Assembly: GCA_016720595.1 (NCBI GenBank)
Contig: JADKKI010000011.1
Coordinates: forward strand, 192,756 to 256,755
DNA from: Myxococcales bacterium
GTDB lineage: Bacteria; Myxococcota_A; Polyangia; Haliangiales; Haliangiaceae
Direction: 5' to 3'
Length of the DNA stretch: 64,000 nt
Of this stretch, positions 40,359-49,153 are shown in pieces. Every line of letters starts with the position of its first letter. The first letter of the stretch is position 1. The position numbers were made by a program, and so were the translations under genes. Under the pieces are notes generated by a model. It made no database searches, was not told the DNA's origin, and saw nothing but the letters and a program-made list of their open reading frames with translations.

Positions 40359-40567
40359 TCACGACCCCGTGATCGCAGCGCCACCCAGCTTCCGAGTCTT
40401 TCCGCTCACCTTCATGCCCGTGAGATGGATCTGGCTCCTGCCACCGCGTGCACCGCGAGCTCGGTGGCCGTGATGCTGCCATCTCGCACGCCGACATGCG
40501 CGTGGCCGGTCGCCTCGATGCGGAGCGTCCGACCTGATGACAAGAAACCGGGAGCGCGGTCACCCAT
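40359..40567 (-). CDS. possible small protein, one frameshift
   Basis: Start ATG 40567. A coherent piece (LRIEATGHAHVGVRDGSITA, TELAVHAVAGA) runs to about 40425, and a second piece in another frame (QIHLTGMKVSGKTRKLGGAA) ends at a stop at 40359. Joined by one indel they make about 69 residues with alternating strand character. May be real and cotranscribed with the 61-residue gene at 40328; weak evidence. Confidence 0.3.
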
Positions 40568-40595
40568 TGGCCGGCACTGGCGGTTAGATACCGAG

Positions 40596-43500
40596 ATGGC
40601 TCGACATCTCGTTCGCGTTGCGCTCGTCGGGTTCGTGATCGCCGGCACCGCCCTGGCACAGGGGCCAACGCCCACGCCACCCACGCCACGCCGCCGGCCG
40701 CCACGCCGCCGACTGCGACGCCGCCGACCGCCACGCCGCCGACCGCCACGCCACCGACCGCCACGCCGCCGACCGCCACGCCGCCGACCGCACCGCCCAA
40801 GCCACCGACGGCGACCCCGGCCGCCGCGCGCCCGAGTGGCCCGGTAACGTGCACGGAGATCGCGACGTGCGACACGGCGTGCAAGGACGGTGCGGGCTCT
40901 CTCGAGTCTTGCGTTCGTCTCGGAGATCTCGTGATCGCCGGGCGCAGGGCCGAGCCCGATGGAGCACGCGCGCTCCGCGCCTATCGCGTGGCGTGCGGGC
41001 TCGACGAGGAGCTCCGCCCCGACCGCGCACGAGCCGGCGTCGCGGCTGGCTGCGTCGCGATGTCGGATCTGCTCGATCGCGGGTGGCTGTTCGATGTGGA
41101 GCGCTCGCCCGCCAGCGCCACCACCGTACTCGAGCGCGCGATCGTCCTCCGGGCGCGAGCGCTGCACCGATGGCGACCCGAGCGGGTGCGCCGCCGGGGC
41201 CAAGGCCATCATGATGCGCGATCGCAAGCTGCCGCCCGCGAAGGCGGACATCCTCGGCCGGATCGCACTCGCCGAGCGGGGGTGCACCACCGCGCGCCAG
41301 GTCGCCGCCTGCGAGGTCCTCACCGAGACCTCGTGGGGCCTCGAGAGCATCGCGTCGTTCAAGGGTGAGGCCGCACGGCTGCGCAGCGTCGCCAACGCCG
41401 GCATGGCCGCGGCCTGCACCACCGACGATGACGTGGTCGCGTGCACGCGGTCCGAGACTCGGCTCGATGGTGCCGAACGTGCGGCCGTGCGCGCGGTGAT
41501 CGAGAAGCGGTGCAAGGAGAACGACAAGCTGGCCTGCGCCTCGATCCAGATGGAGGCCGTGTTCAAGTTCCGTCGCGAGCCCGACAAGCTGACCGCCGCC
41601 GCCAAGGCCCTGATCGCGCTGTGCGAAGGCGATGGTCACCCGCTGTGCTCGAGCGTCGCGGAGGCGCTGCTGATCCAGGAGCGGGCGAAGCGCCTCAACA
41701 TCCCCGTCGACCTCAACGCCGGCCTCGCGCTCGCGGCGCGTCGCTGCGATCTCGGCGAGGCTGATGGCTGCCGGCTCGCGGCCACCGCGCTCGGAGCCAC
41801 GATCGACACGCCGCGGATCTTTCCCGCGCCGCCGCCGCCCAGGACCTCCCCTGTGCCGCCGCCGCCGCCTGCGGGTGCCGGCTCGGGTGCTCCGCGTCCC
41901 GCAACTCCGGCAACTCCGGCGACTCCGACGACTCCGACTCCAGCAACTCCGGCAACTCCAGCGGGACCTGCCGTCCCCGCACCCGCCGCAGCTCCGGCGG
42001 CTCCCCCCAGCCTGCCGCACGATGACATCAAGGCGCGCGGGTTCGCCGACCGCGCGTGCTCCCTCACGCGGCCGGATCGCGTGTGCCGAGAGTGCAAGAG
42101 CAATCCCACGCTGCCGAGCTGCCAGCGCCGCGCGGCGTACGCGGATCACGATCAGTGCTTCAGCGGGCAGGCCGGCGCGTGCGAGCGTGCTGCGCAGCGG
42201 TTCGCCCTCGGAAACGGCGTGAAGCGGTCGATCGAGATCGCCGCCGATCACCTGCGGCGCGGCTGCGATGCGGCCGAGCGAGGCGCATGCGTCGCGCTCG
42301 ACGAGCTGTGCGTCACCAATGCGTCACTCCCCGCGACCACGTGCCAGCAGGCCCTCATCCACAGCGACCTGTTCTACGAGGCGGAGTACCAGCTCGGCGC
42401 CGGCGGTGACGCCGAGCTGATCGATCCAGATCGCCCGCCGACAGCCGCGCCCGCCACACCCGGACCCGTCACCGTGGGGGCCGTGGTCGCAGCCGCGCCG
42501 ACGTCCTTCAAGCGCGGCAAGCTCGACGCCGATCTCGTGGTCAACGTGGTCCTCGATCGCGTGCGCCAGGCGGCGATCCAGCTCGTCGTCGATCAGCTGT
42601 TGAATGCGGAGCGCAAGGCGCGCTACCGCTACCTGCGCGATCTCCCTCGAGCAGGGGCGCCGGGCTGCTCGCCGATCCTCGACGCTGCGGCGCGAGAAGT
42701 TCCAGGACCTCGGGATGACGGTCGTCCGAGCCTTCGTCGCGGCCAACCTGATCGATGGGCTCTACCCCCACGGGGAGCAGGCTGATGATCGGGCCGCAGA
42801 TCAGGGCCACCGTGGCGCGCGGGGCGAAGGAGCTCGGGGTGGTGGAGAAGCAGGCGCTCCCCGGTGAGCTGCACGGGTACCTCGTCGATGTGGCGTACTA
42901 CTGGCTCGGCGAGACGCGGCTGTTCGGTCGCGTCGGTGCGGATCCGGCGCGGTCGCTCGAGTGCCCATGGAAGACCGGGCAAGGCGCCATCCTGTGCACG
43001 CAGCTCGCCGAACGTGCGACGGCGGAGCGCGTGATCGGCGTCGACAAGATGCTCGACGGCCTCCGCCTGTGCAAGGCGCTCCGCGATGGCGGGTTCGACG
43101 ATCTCCGCCGGTTGATCGAGGCCTCGAGCCGCTCGCGCACGATCGCAGACTTCGGGTCCACCGCCGGCCTGACCCTCGAGCAGTGGCGCGTGCGGCTGGT
43201 CGATGGCACGCGCCGGCGGATCGATGGGGTGCGTGGCGGACTCGTCGACTTCCGGACGCTCATGCGCGCGAGCGCGTTCACCGACAGCGGGCTCGATCTA
43301 CCGACGCTCACGGCGCGCGCGCGTGGTGCGCGAGAGGCGCTCAACTCGCCGGCGGTGCGCCTGGTGATCGGGAGCGAGAGCTCCGGTCACCTGATGCGGA
43401 TCGTCGCCATGATCGAGCGCGCCACGCGCGACGCCGAGGCCGACGATGGCGACCCGCTCCTCCCCGACACCGGAGGGCCCCAGGTAGGCCCCGCGACGAA

Positions 43501-44787
43501 GCCTGCCACCCCGCCTCCAGCCCCGCCGAAAGGGAAGGGCAAGCCGAAGAAGGCGACCAAGAACGTCGACGAGGCTCCGGTGCTGTCGGTGGGGATCGAT
43601 GCGGGCGCGCTGATCCTGGCGAGGCTCCGCCGTGACGCCACCACCGTGATCGCGGGATGGGAGACCCGCGACATGATCGAGCTCGACAAGCGCATCGACC
43701 AGATCAACGTGCGTCTCGACGCCGTGTCGCCCGTGGTCGATCGGCTGGAGGCCTCGATCGCGGACATCACCAGCCTGTTCGGGCGATTCCCGAGCCCCGA
43801 CGGCACGGCCTCGCTCGATGTCGGCAACCTGCCGCTGTACGCCACGCCAGACCTCGCGCGCGAGCTGCGCGCCGCTTCCAAGGCGCTCGTCGCGCTCGAT
43901 GATGGTCTGCGCTCGCTGTTCCCCGGAGAGGTCAACGCGCAGGTCCGGTTCGCTCGCTCCGCCACCGTGCGGCTCGTGGGCTTCCTCGATCTGATGGAGC
44001 GCGTCGCGCGCTCGTCGCGGCTCACGCAGAAGACCGGCGACGTGATCGGTGCGCTGCGGATGCTCGGCACGTTCCGCGTGGGCGTGTTCGACGCACCGCT
44101 CTACGACGTGCTCGAGCCCGTGCTCGATTCGCTGAAGACTCACGAGCCGATGGATCTCGAGCTGCTGTATGCGGTGATCGCGCACGTCCGCCTCGACACG
44201 CTGATCGGCGCCCTGCAGGGCCGCGGCAATCCGTGCGCCCATGAGGGCTCGGTGGATTGCTGGACCACCCGGCTGATCCACGCGCTCCAGGAATCGGTGG
44301 AGCACGAGGGCGGCGGCATCCGGATCGACGGCGGCAAGTTCGCCCAGCGGCTCGCGCAACTTCTGGCGACGACTTCCGCCGTCATCACAAGTGGCGTGGC
44401 TTCCTCCACCTCACCGTCGGCATGGGCGGCCTGTACTCCGATCCGATCGGCGACGTGGACGACGCGCGGCGCTCGGTGCCGCTGATCAGCGAACAGATCG
44501 GCGTGGGTCTCGCGAGTCCGGCGTTCTTCGGCAACCGCCTCACCTTCAAGCTCGCCGTGGCGGGATCCGGGCTGCTCTATCGCGCGGCCCTCGACTCCGC
44601 GGAGTCCAACGCGATCATGGTCCACCCGATGCTGTTCGCGCTCGATATTGGTGACCTCGTCGAGATCTATGTCTCGCCCGCGATGGTGATGCTCTATCCG
44701 CCGGAGCAGGATCGCCCGACATCGCTGCGCTGGGCGTTCTCGGCGGGCGTGTCGGTGCCGCTATCGGCGTATCTCGAGCGGCTCTGA
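40596..44787 (+). CDS. giant exported Cys-rich repeat protein, at least five frameshifts
   Basis: About 1,397 residues when frames are joined. Order: signal peptide (HLVRVALVGFVIAGTALAQ); Pro/Thr repeat linker (ATPPT units); Cys-containing helical repeats resembling Sel1/TPR counting motifs (CTEIATCDTACKDG, EADGCRLAATALG, CERAAQRFALGNGVKRS, AERGACVALDELC); a second TP-rich linker near 41900-41970; a conserved-looking segment (KLDADLVVNVVLDRVRQAAIQ to FVAANLIDGLYP); a long helical region (42780-44370) with a Lys-rich linker; and a beta-strand C-terminus (GFLHLTVGMGGLYSDPIGD, FFGNRLTFKLAVAGSGLLY) that looks like a membrane barrel or sandwich. Shifts at about 40690, 41155, 42655, 42765 and 44370. 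Likely periplasmic or outer-membrane; function unknown. Confidence 0.65.
40692..40795 (+). repeat. 15-base tandem repeat encoding ATPPT
   Basis: About six imperfect copies of CCGCCGACCGCCACG. One frame break of the giant gene falls at its left edge (about 40690). Confidence 0.75.
41902..41970 (+). repeat. tandem repeat encoding ATP/TTP/AGP units
   Basis: Short CAACTCCGG / CGACTCCGA units in tandem form a Pro/Thr/Ala linker inside the giant Cys-rich protein. Confidence 0.65.
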
Positions 44788-44816
44788 GCGCCCAGAGAGG
44801 CTCGGCCGCCGCCGTC

Positions 44817-44872
44817 AGGTGCTGATATTTTAGCACCTCGAACTTGCTAAATCCTTAGCAGGTAGCTATGAA
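44817..44872 (+). promoter_or_regulatory. blaI promoter with two inverted-repeat operators
   Basis: Upstream palindrome AGGTGCT-N8-AGCACCT at 44817-44838. A second, TGCTAA-N4-TTAGCA at 44845-44860, overlaps the -35 box of a promoter TTGCTA (44844-44849), 17-base spacer, TATGAA (44867-44872). ATG of blaI at 44891. The layout is what a BlaI/MecI dimer would use to block its own operon; the spacing and sequence differ from the staphylococcal boxes. Confidence 0.65.
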
Positions 44873-44890
44873 GGTCTCAGGACCATCGCC

Positions 44891-45280
44891 ATGACGACGC
44901 CTGATCCGACCAAGCTCACGCGGCGCGAACGCGCCATCATGGACATCCTGCACCGGCGCAAGCGTGCCACCGCGCACGAGGTGCTCGAGGACCTCGACGA
45001 TCCACCGAGCTACTCGGCGGTCCGCGCGCTGCTCCGCCTCCTGGAGGAGCGGGGCCACGCCAAGCACGAGCAAGAGGGGCTGACGTATGTCTACGCCCCG
45101 GCCGTCTCCGCGTCGGCGGCCAAACGCTCGGCGCTCGCCCACGTGGTGCGCACGTTCTTCGCCGGTTCGGTGGAGCAAGCCGTGTCGGCGCTGGTCGATT
45201 CCTCGAAGACAAAGCTCTCGAGCGAAGAGCTCGATCGCATCGCAGATCTGATCGCCCGTGCAAAGAAGGAGGGACGCTGA
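44891..45280 (+). CDS. BlaI/MecI-family winged-helix repressor
   Basis: 129 residues. KLTRRERAIMDILHRRKRATAHEVLEDL and SYSAVRALLRLLEERGHAKHEQEG form the winged helix; the C-terminal half (RSALAHVVRTFFAGSVEQAVSALV, LSSEELDRIADLI) is the dimerisation part, where related repressors are cleaved on induction. It should repress itself and the following gene through the palindromes at 44817-44860. Its stop overlaps the sensor start (TGATG). Confidence 0.92.
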   Translation: MTTPDPTKLTRRERAIMDILHRRKRATAHEVLEDLDDPPSYSAVRALLRLLEERGHAKHEQEGLTYVYAPAVSASAAKRSALAHVVRTFFAGSVEQAVSALVDSSKTKLSSEELDRIADLIARAKKEGR

Positions 45281-47235
45281 TGCTCCAAGGACTCCTGCTC
45301 TCGGGCGCGATTCGCGCCGCCCTCGTCCTCGCGGCGGGCCTCGTCGCGTACGCGCTCCTCGCCCGCGCCGCGGCCTCGACGCGCCGGTTCATCCTCGTCC
45401 TGACGGTCGGCGCCGCGCTGGTGGTGCCGATCGCCGCGGCCGTCAGCCCGCGGTGGCGCGTAGAAGCCCCCGCCGCCCTGTCGGTGTTCGCCCACGAGGC
45501 GGAGCCTGCCCCCGCCGCGACCGTCCACACGACGTCGCCGATCACCGAGCGGACCGCACCAGCACCTGCACCAGTGTCCTCGTCGACGGGAGGCCTCGAT
45601 CCCACGGAGGCGCTCGGCCTCGGGTGGCTGCTGGTCGCCGCAGCGCTGCTCGCTCGCCTCGGATCCTCGCAGTTGCGGGCGCGATCGCTGGTCCGTGGCG
45701 CCACCCTGGTAGAGCGCGGCCCGTGGGGCGACGCGACGCACGCCCTCGCCGGCCGACGCGTGGACGTCCGGGTCTCGGCCGAGATCGACTCCCCGGTGGT
45801 CACCGGCCTCCTTTACCCGACGATCGTGATCCCCCGCGACGCGCTCGGCTGGACGGTCGATCGGTGCCGCCTGGTGCTCGTGCACGAGCTGGCGCACGTC
45901 CGCCGCCGCGATGTCCTCGTGCAAGCGATCGCCGATGTGGCGTGCGCCCTCCAGTGGTGCAATCCCCTGGTCTGGCTGTGTGCCCGCAAGCTGCGGGTCG
46001 AGTGCGAGCTCGCCGCTGACGATACGGTGCTCGCGGCAGGTGTTCAGCCCACGCGCTACGCCGAGGAGCTCCTGGCCGTGGCGACCTCGCTCCGTACACC
46101 GAGCGCAGCGCTCGCGATGGCCGAGCGCGGCTCGCTCGAGACCCGTGTCGCCTCGATCCTCGCGGCACGCCCCGCCCGCGCACCGCTCGCAGCACGCGGG
46201 ACGATCTCCGTGGTGGCCGTGGGCGCGCTGCTCGCCGCAGCGGCCGCGTGCGCCACGCCAGAGCTCTCGTCGCCACCGCCGATGACGCCGCGTACGGGCA
46301 CCGCGAACGATCCGGCGATCCAGCGCGCAGTCGATGCAGAACTCGCCGCGATCGCCACGGCGTGGTCGCCCGAGGTCGCCACCATCATCGTGCTCGATCC
46401 GGCGACCGGAGAGATCCTCGCGAACGGTGGGCGCCGTTCCGGCCAGCCGATCGACGTCGGCTCGATGACCGCGATGGCACCGGGCTCCACGCTCAAGCCG
46501 GTCACGATCGCCGCCGCGCTCGAGACCCACGCGATCACGCCCACCCAGACGTTCGAGTGTGGGCCAGGTCCTCGTGCATACGGCGACAAGCTGCTGCAGG
46601 ACGCCTCGGTCAATGGAACCCTCGATGCGGCTCACATCCTGGCGGTGTCATCCAACATCGGGGCATCGCGGATCTTCGATGCGCTCGGCGGCGCGAACCT
46701 CGCATCGTGGCTCCGCCGGTTTCACTTCGGTGATCCATCGAGTGTCCCGGGTGCGGCGGTCGGAGCCGTGCCCGCGCAGCTCGCAGATCGGAGCTACGAA
46801 GGCGCGGCCGCTGCGAACGGCATTGGCATGACCGCGACGCCCCTCGAGGTGATCGCGGCGTACGGTGCGATCGCGGGCGACGGCGTCTACCACGCCCCCA
46901 CGTTCGACCGCGGCGGCTCCACGCCAGAGCGCATCCTCTCCTCCGAGACCGCGAGCGCCGTCATGACGATGCTCGAGACCGCCGTCGTTGACGAGACCGC
47001 GACGGGTGGCGCCGCGCGGGTGGCTGGCATCCACGTCGCTGGCAAGACCGGCACCGCCAAGTTCCGCGGCGCGGACGGTCACGACCAGACCTACGCGAGC
47101 TTCGTCGGGGTGGCGGATCTCCCGTCGCGCCGTCTGGTGATGCTCGTCGGGCTCCAGCTGCGGACCGACCTCTCGGGTGGCAAGACCGCCGCCCCAGCGT
47201 TCGCCCGCCTGGTGACACGCCTGCGCGGGAACTGA
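45280..47235 (+). CDS. M56 (BlaR1-like) membrane metallopeptidase fused to a penicillin-binding transpeptidase domain
   Basis: 651 residues. TM helices at about 8-30, 36-54, 112-127 and 307-325. Cytoplasm-facing M56 peptidase with HELAH at 202-206 and a further Glu in ECELAADD near 243. After the last TM, residues 345-650 are a transpeptidase domain with SxxK (Ser403-Lys406 in GSTLKP), SSN at 457-459 and KTGT at 589-592: all three active-site motifs. In classical BlaR1 the sensor is a class-D beta-lactamase-like domain; here it looks like a PBP2/FtsI-type transpeptidase. Predicted role: acylation by a beta-lactam or peptidoglycan fragment triggers cleavage of BlaI. No beta-lactamase gene is adjacent. 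Confidence 0.88.
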   Translation: MLQGLLLSGAIRAALVLAAGLVAYALLARAAASTRRFILVLTVGAALVVPIAAAVSPRWRVEAPAALSVFAHEAEPAPAATVHTTSPITERTAPAPAPVSSSTGGLDPTEALGLGWLLVAAALLARLGSSQLRARSLVRGATLVERGPWGDATHALAGRRVDVRVSAEIDSPVVTGLLYPTIVIPRDALGWTVDRCRLVLVHELAHVRRRDVLVQAIADVACALQWCNPLVWLCARKLRVECELAADDTVLAAGVQPTRYAEELLAVATSLRTPSAALAMAERGSLETRVASILAARPARAPLAARGTISVVAVGALLAAAAACATPELSSPPPMTPRTGTANDPAIQRAVDAELAAIATAWSPEVATIIVLDPATGEILANGGRRSGQPIDVGSMTAMAPGSTLKPVTIAAALETHAITPTQTFECGPGPRAYGDKLLQDASVNGTLDAAHILAVSSNIGASRIFDALGGANLASWLRRFHFGDPSSVPGAAVGAVPAQLADRSYEGAAAANGIGMTATPLEVIAAYGAIAGDGVYHAPTFDRGGSTPERILSSETASAVMTMLETAVVDETATGGAARVAGIHVAGKTGTAKFRGADGHDQTYASFVGVADLPSRRLVMLVGLQLRTDLSGGKTAAPAFARLVTRLRGN

Positions 47236-47249
47236 CCCTCCGGCTGGCG

Positions 47250-48272
47250 CTACAGCGCGCCGCGGCTGATCGCGACCGTCATCTTCAGCGCGGTCTCTGG
47301 ACGATCATTCGCATCGTGCTTCACGCGGGCGATCTTGCCGACAACGTCGAGCGGCTTGCACGTCCCGAAGATGGTGTGCTTGCCGTCGAGATACGACGGC
47401 GAACCCTCGGTGATGAAGAACTGGCTCCCGTTGGTGCCCGGGCCTGCGTTGGCCATCGCGAGCACGCCCGGCGCCATCTTCACATCCGGTGAGGTCTCGT
47501 CGCCGAACTGATAGCCGGGGCCGCCCATGCCGGTGCCGGTGGGATCGCCGCCCTGGATCATGAAGTCCGGGATCACGCGGTGGAAGATCGTCCCATCGTA
47601 GTAGGGCTTGTTCTTCTGGATCTTGTTGGTCTTGGGATCCAGCCAGGACTTCTTCCCGGTCGCCAGCCCGACGAAGTTCGCCACCGTGATCGGCGCCTTC
47701 GCAGGCAGCAGCTGACAGCGGACCGTGCCGACCGAGGTCTTGATCGTCGCGATCAGCTCGCCCTTGCCCGCGATGCCCTTGGTGTACTTCTCGAGATCTG
47801 CCGCGACCGGCGCCTTGACCTCCGCGAGCACCGCGGCGGACGGCCCCGGTGGGAGATCGGGATCGGCGATCCGCTTCATCGCGTTCCCGACTGCGGGCTC
47901 CGCTGCGCACTTGCTGAGCGTCTCCGCCTCCTTCGTCATGCGCGCCGTGAGCTTGGCCTCGGCATCCTTGGGCAGGGCCTTGCCTGCGGTGAGCTGCTTC
48001 ATCACGCTCCGCAGCATCGGAGCGCTCGCGGTCACCTGCTCGTCGACGATCGTCGCCATCTTCGCACAGTCCGCCTTGCTGGCGAGCATCGCCGGGATCA
48101 GCTTGTCGAAGAACGCGAGGAGCTTGGCCGTATCGGCCGCGCTTAGCTCCGCCGCCGGGGCTGGAGTTGGTGCAGGGGCCGGCTGCGCTCGACTCTCGTC
48201 GGCCTGCATGCCGATCAAGGCAAGGCCAAGCACGAGCCCCATCACCGAAACCGGACGTCGTTGGATGATCAC
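47250..48272 (-). CDS. exported cyclophilin-type peptidyl-prolyl isomerase
   Basis: 340 residues from GTG 48272. Signal peptide (PVSVMGLVLGLALIGMQADESRA) and Pro/Ala linker, then a helical domain (45-165) and a cyclophilin domain (about 190-340): VANFVGLATG, YDGTIFHRVIPDFMIQGGDPTGTGMGGPGYQFGDE, MANAGPGTNGSQFFIT and HTIFGTC. The catalytic Arg (FHRVIPDF) and substrate-pocket residues are present. Expected to act in the periplasm on prolyl bonds. Converges with the M56 gene. Confidence 0.9.
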   Translation of the reverse strand: MIIQRRPVSVMGLVLGLALIGMQADESRAQPAPAPTPAPAAELSAADTAKLLAFFDKLIPAMLASKADCAKMATIVDEQVTASAPMLRSVMKQLTAGKALPKDAEAKLTARMTKEAETLSKCAAEPAVGNAMKRIADPDLPPGPSAAVLAEVKAPVAADLEKYTKGIAGKGELIATIKTSVGTVRCQLLPAKAPITVANFVGLATGKKSWLDPKTNKIQKNKPYYDGTIFHRVIPDFMIQGGDPTGTGMGGPGYQFGDETSPDVKMAPGVLAMANAGPGTNGSQFFITEGSPSYLDGKHTIFGTCKPLDVVGKIARVKHDANDRPETALKMTVAISRGAL

Positions 48273-48429
48273 GCCGGATATCGTGACATGCCCGAGGACG
48301 GCTCGCAGGCTGGACGCGCGAAGGTTGCGCAAGCGCGCAAAATTTGCGAAGCGAAGGTCGGGCGAGCGGCCACCATGGAATCAGTCGCGGCGTGTGCGAA
48401 GCTCGATTCGGGGCACGCGAGGCGAAGGC

Positions 48430-49065
48430 ATGGCGATTGGTCGACCGCTAACGAGAGCGAACGCAGCGACGAACCGCAGCCGGCGGAGATACCGCCTTCG
48501 CCTGGGTGCCGACGAAGTCGACGTGACCGACGCAGCGATCGTCGGGCGCGATGAGGATTGCGAGTTCGTCCTCCTCGGAGATCTGGTCTCTCGTCGGCAC
48601 GCCCGGTTCTTCGAGACCGACGAGGGGCTGTGCGTCGAGGATCTCAAGAGCCTCAACGGGGTGTTCGTCAATCAGCGGCGGATCCAGGAATCCACCCTGC
48701 TCGCCCACGGCGACGTCGTCGGCATCGGTCTCGAGTCGTTCGAGGTGTTCGATCTGGTGGTCTCGCCGCGCAAGGAGAAGCCGACGTTGCCGGCGCCCGT
48801 GCCTCATGGTGAGTCCGACGTCGACGGCCCCGAGCCCGTCACGGCCACCACCCGGCTCGACGTCTTGACGGACCGCGAGCGAGAGGTGTTCGAGCTGATC
48901 GTCCTCGGCCACACCCAGCGCGAGATCGGCGAGAAGCTCCATGTGAGCGTGAAGACGATCGAGTCACACCGTGCCCACATCGCGGAGAAGCTGCGGTGCC
49001 GGACCCGCGCCGAGCTGGTCGCCTACGCGATCACGGCGGGCGTGTTGCGACGCCCGCTCCCGTAG
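48430..49065 (+). CDS. FHA domain and LuxR-type helix-turn-helix regulator
   Basis: 211 residues from ATG 48430. The FHA domain (residues 25-105) has GRDEDCEFVLLGDLVSRRHARF and DLKSLNGVFVN, the phosphothreonine-binding core. The C-terminal 60 residues are a GerE/LuxR DNA-binding domain (LTDREREVFELIVLGHTQREI, VSVKTIESHRAHIAEKL). This combination lets kinase-made phosphothreonine recruit a transcription factor; it sits directly upstream of a Ser/Thr kinase gene, its likely partner. Confidence 0.9.
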   Translation: MAIGRPLTRANAATNRSRRRYRLRLGADEVDVTDAAIVGRDEDCEFVLLGDLVSRRHARFFETDEGLCVEDLKSLNGVFVNQRRIQESTLLAHGDVVGIGLESFEVFDLVVSPRKEKPTLPAPVPHGESDVDGPEPVTATTRLDVLTDREREVFELIVLGHTQREIGEKLHVSVKTIESHRAHIAEKLRCRTRAELVAYAITAGVLRRPLP

Positions 49066-49153
49066 ACACACACCCGAGATAGGGAAAAACCCCGAGACCG
49101 GATCCGGGAATCACCCGATTGTCCGGGTGCTCCAGATCTTCGAGAGTGGAAAC

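Noticed and set aside
40692..40795. Short tandem repeats as a possible CRISPR array
   Set aside because: 15-base units without spacers, in frame with a Pro/Thr linker.
45280..47235. A stand-alone beta-lactamase
   Set aside because: SxxK/SSN/KTGT occurs within one membrane protein and is of transpeptidase type; no separate beta-lactamase gene.
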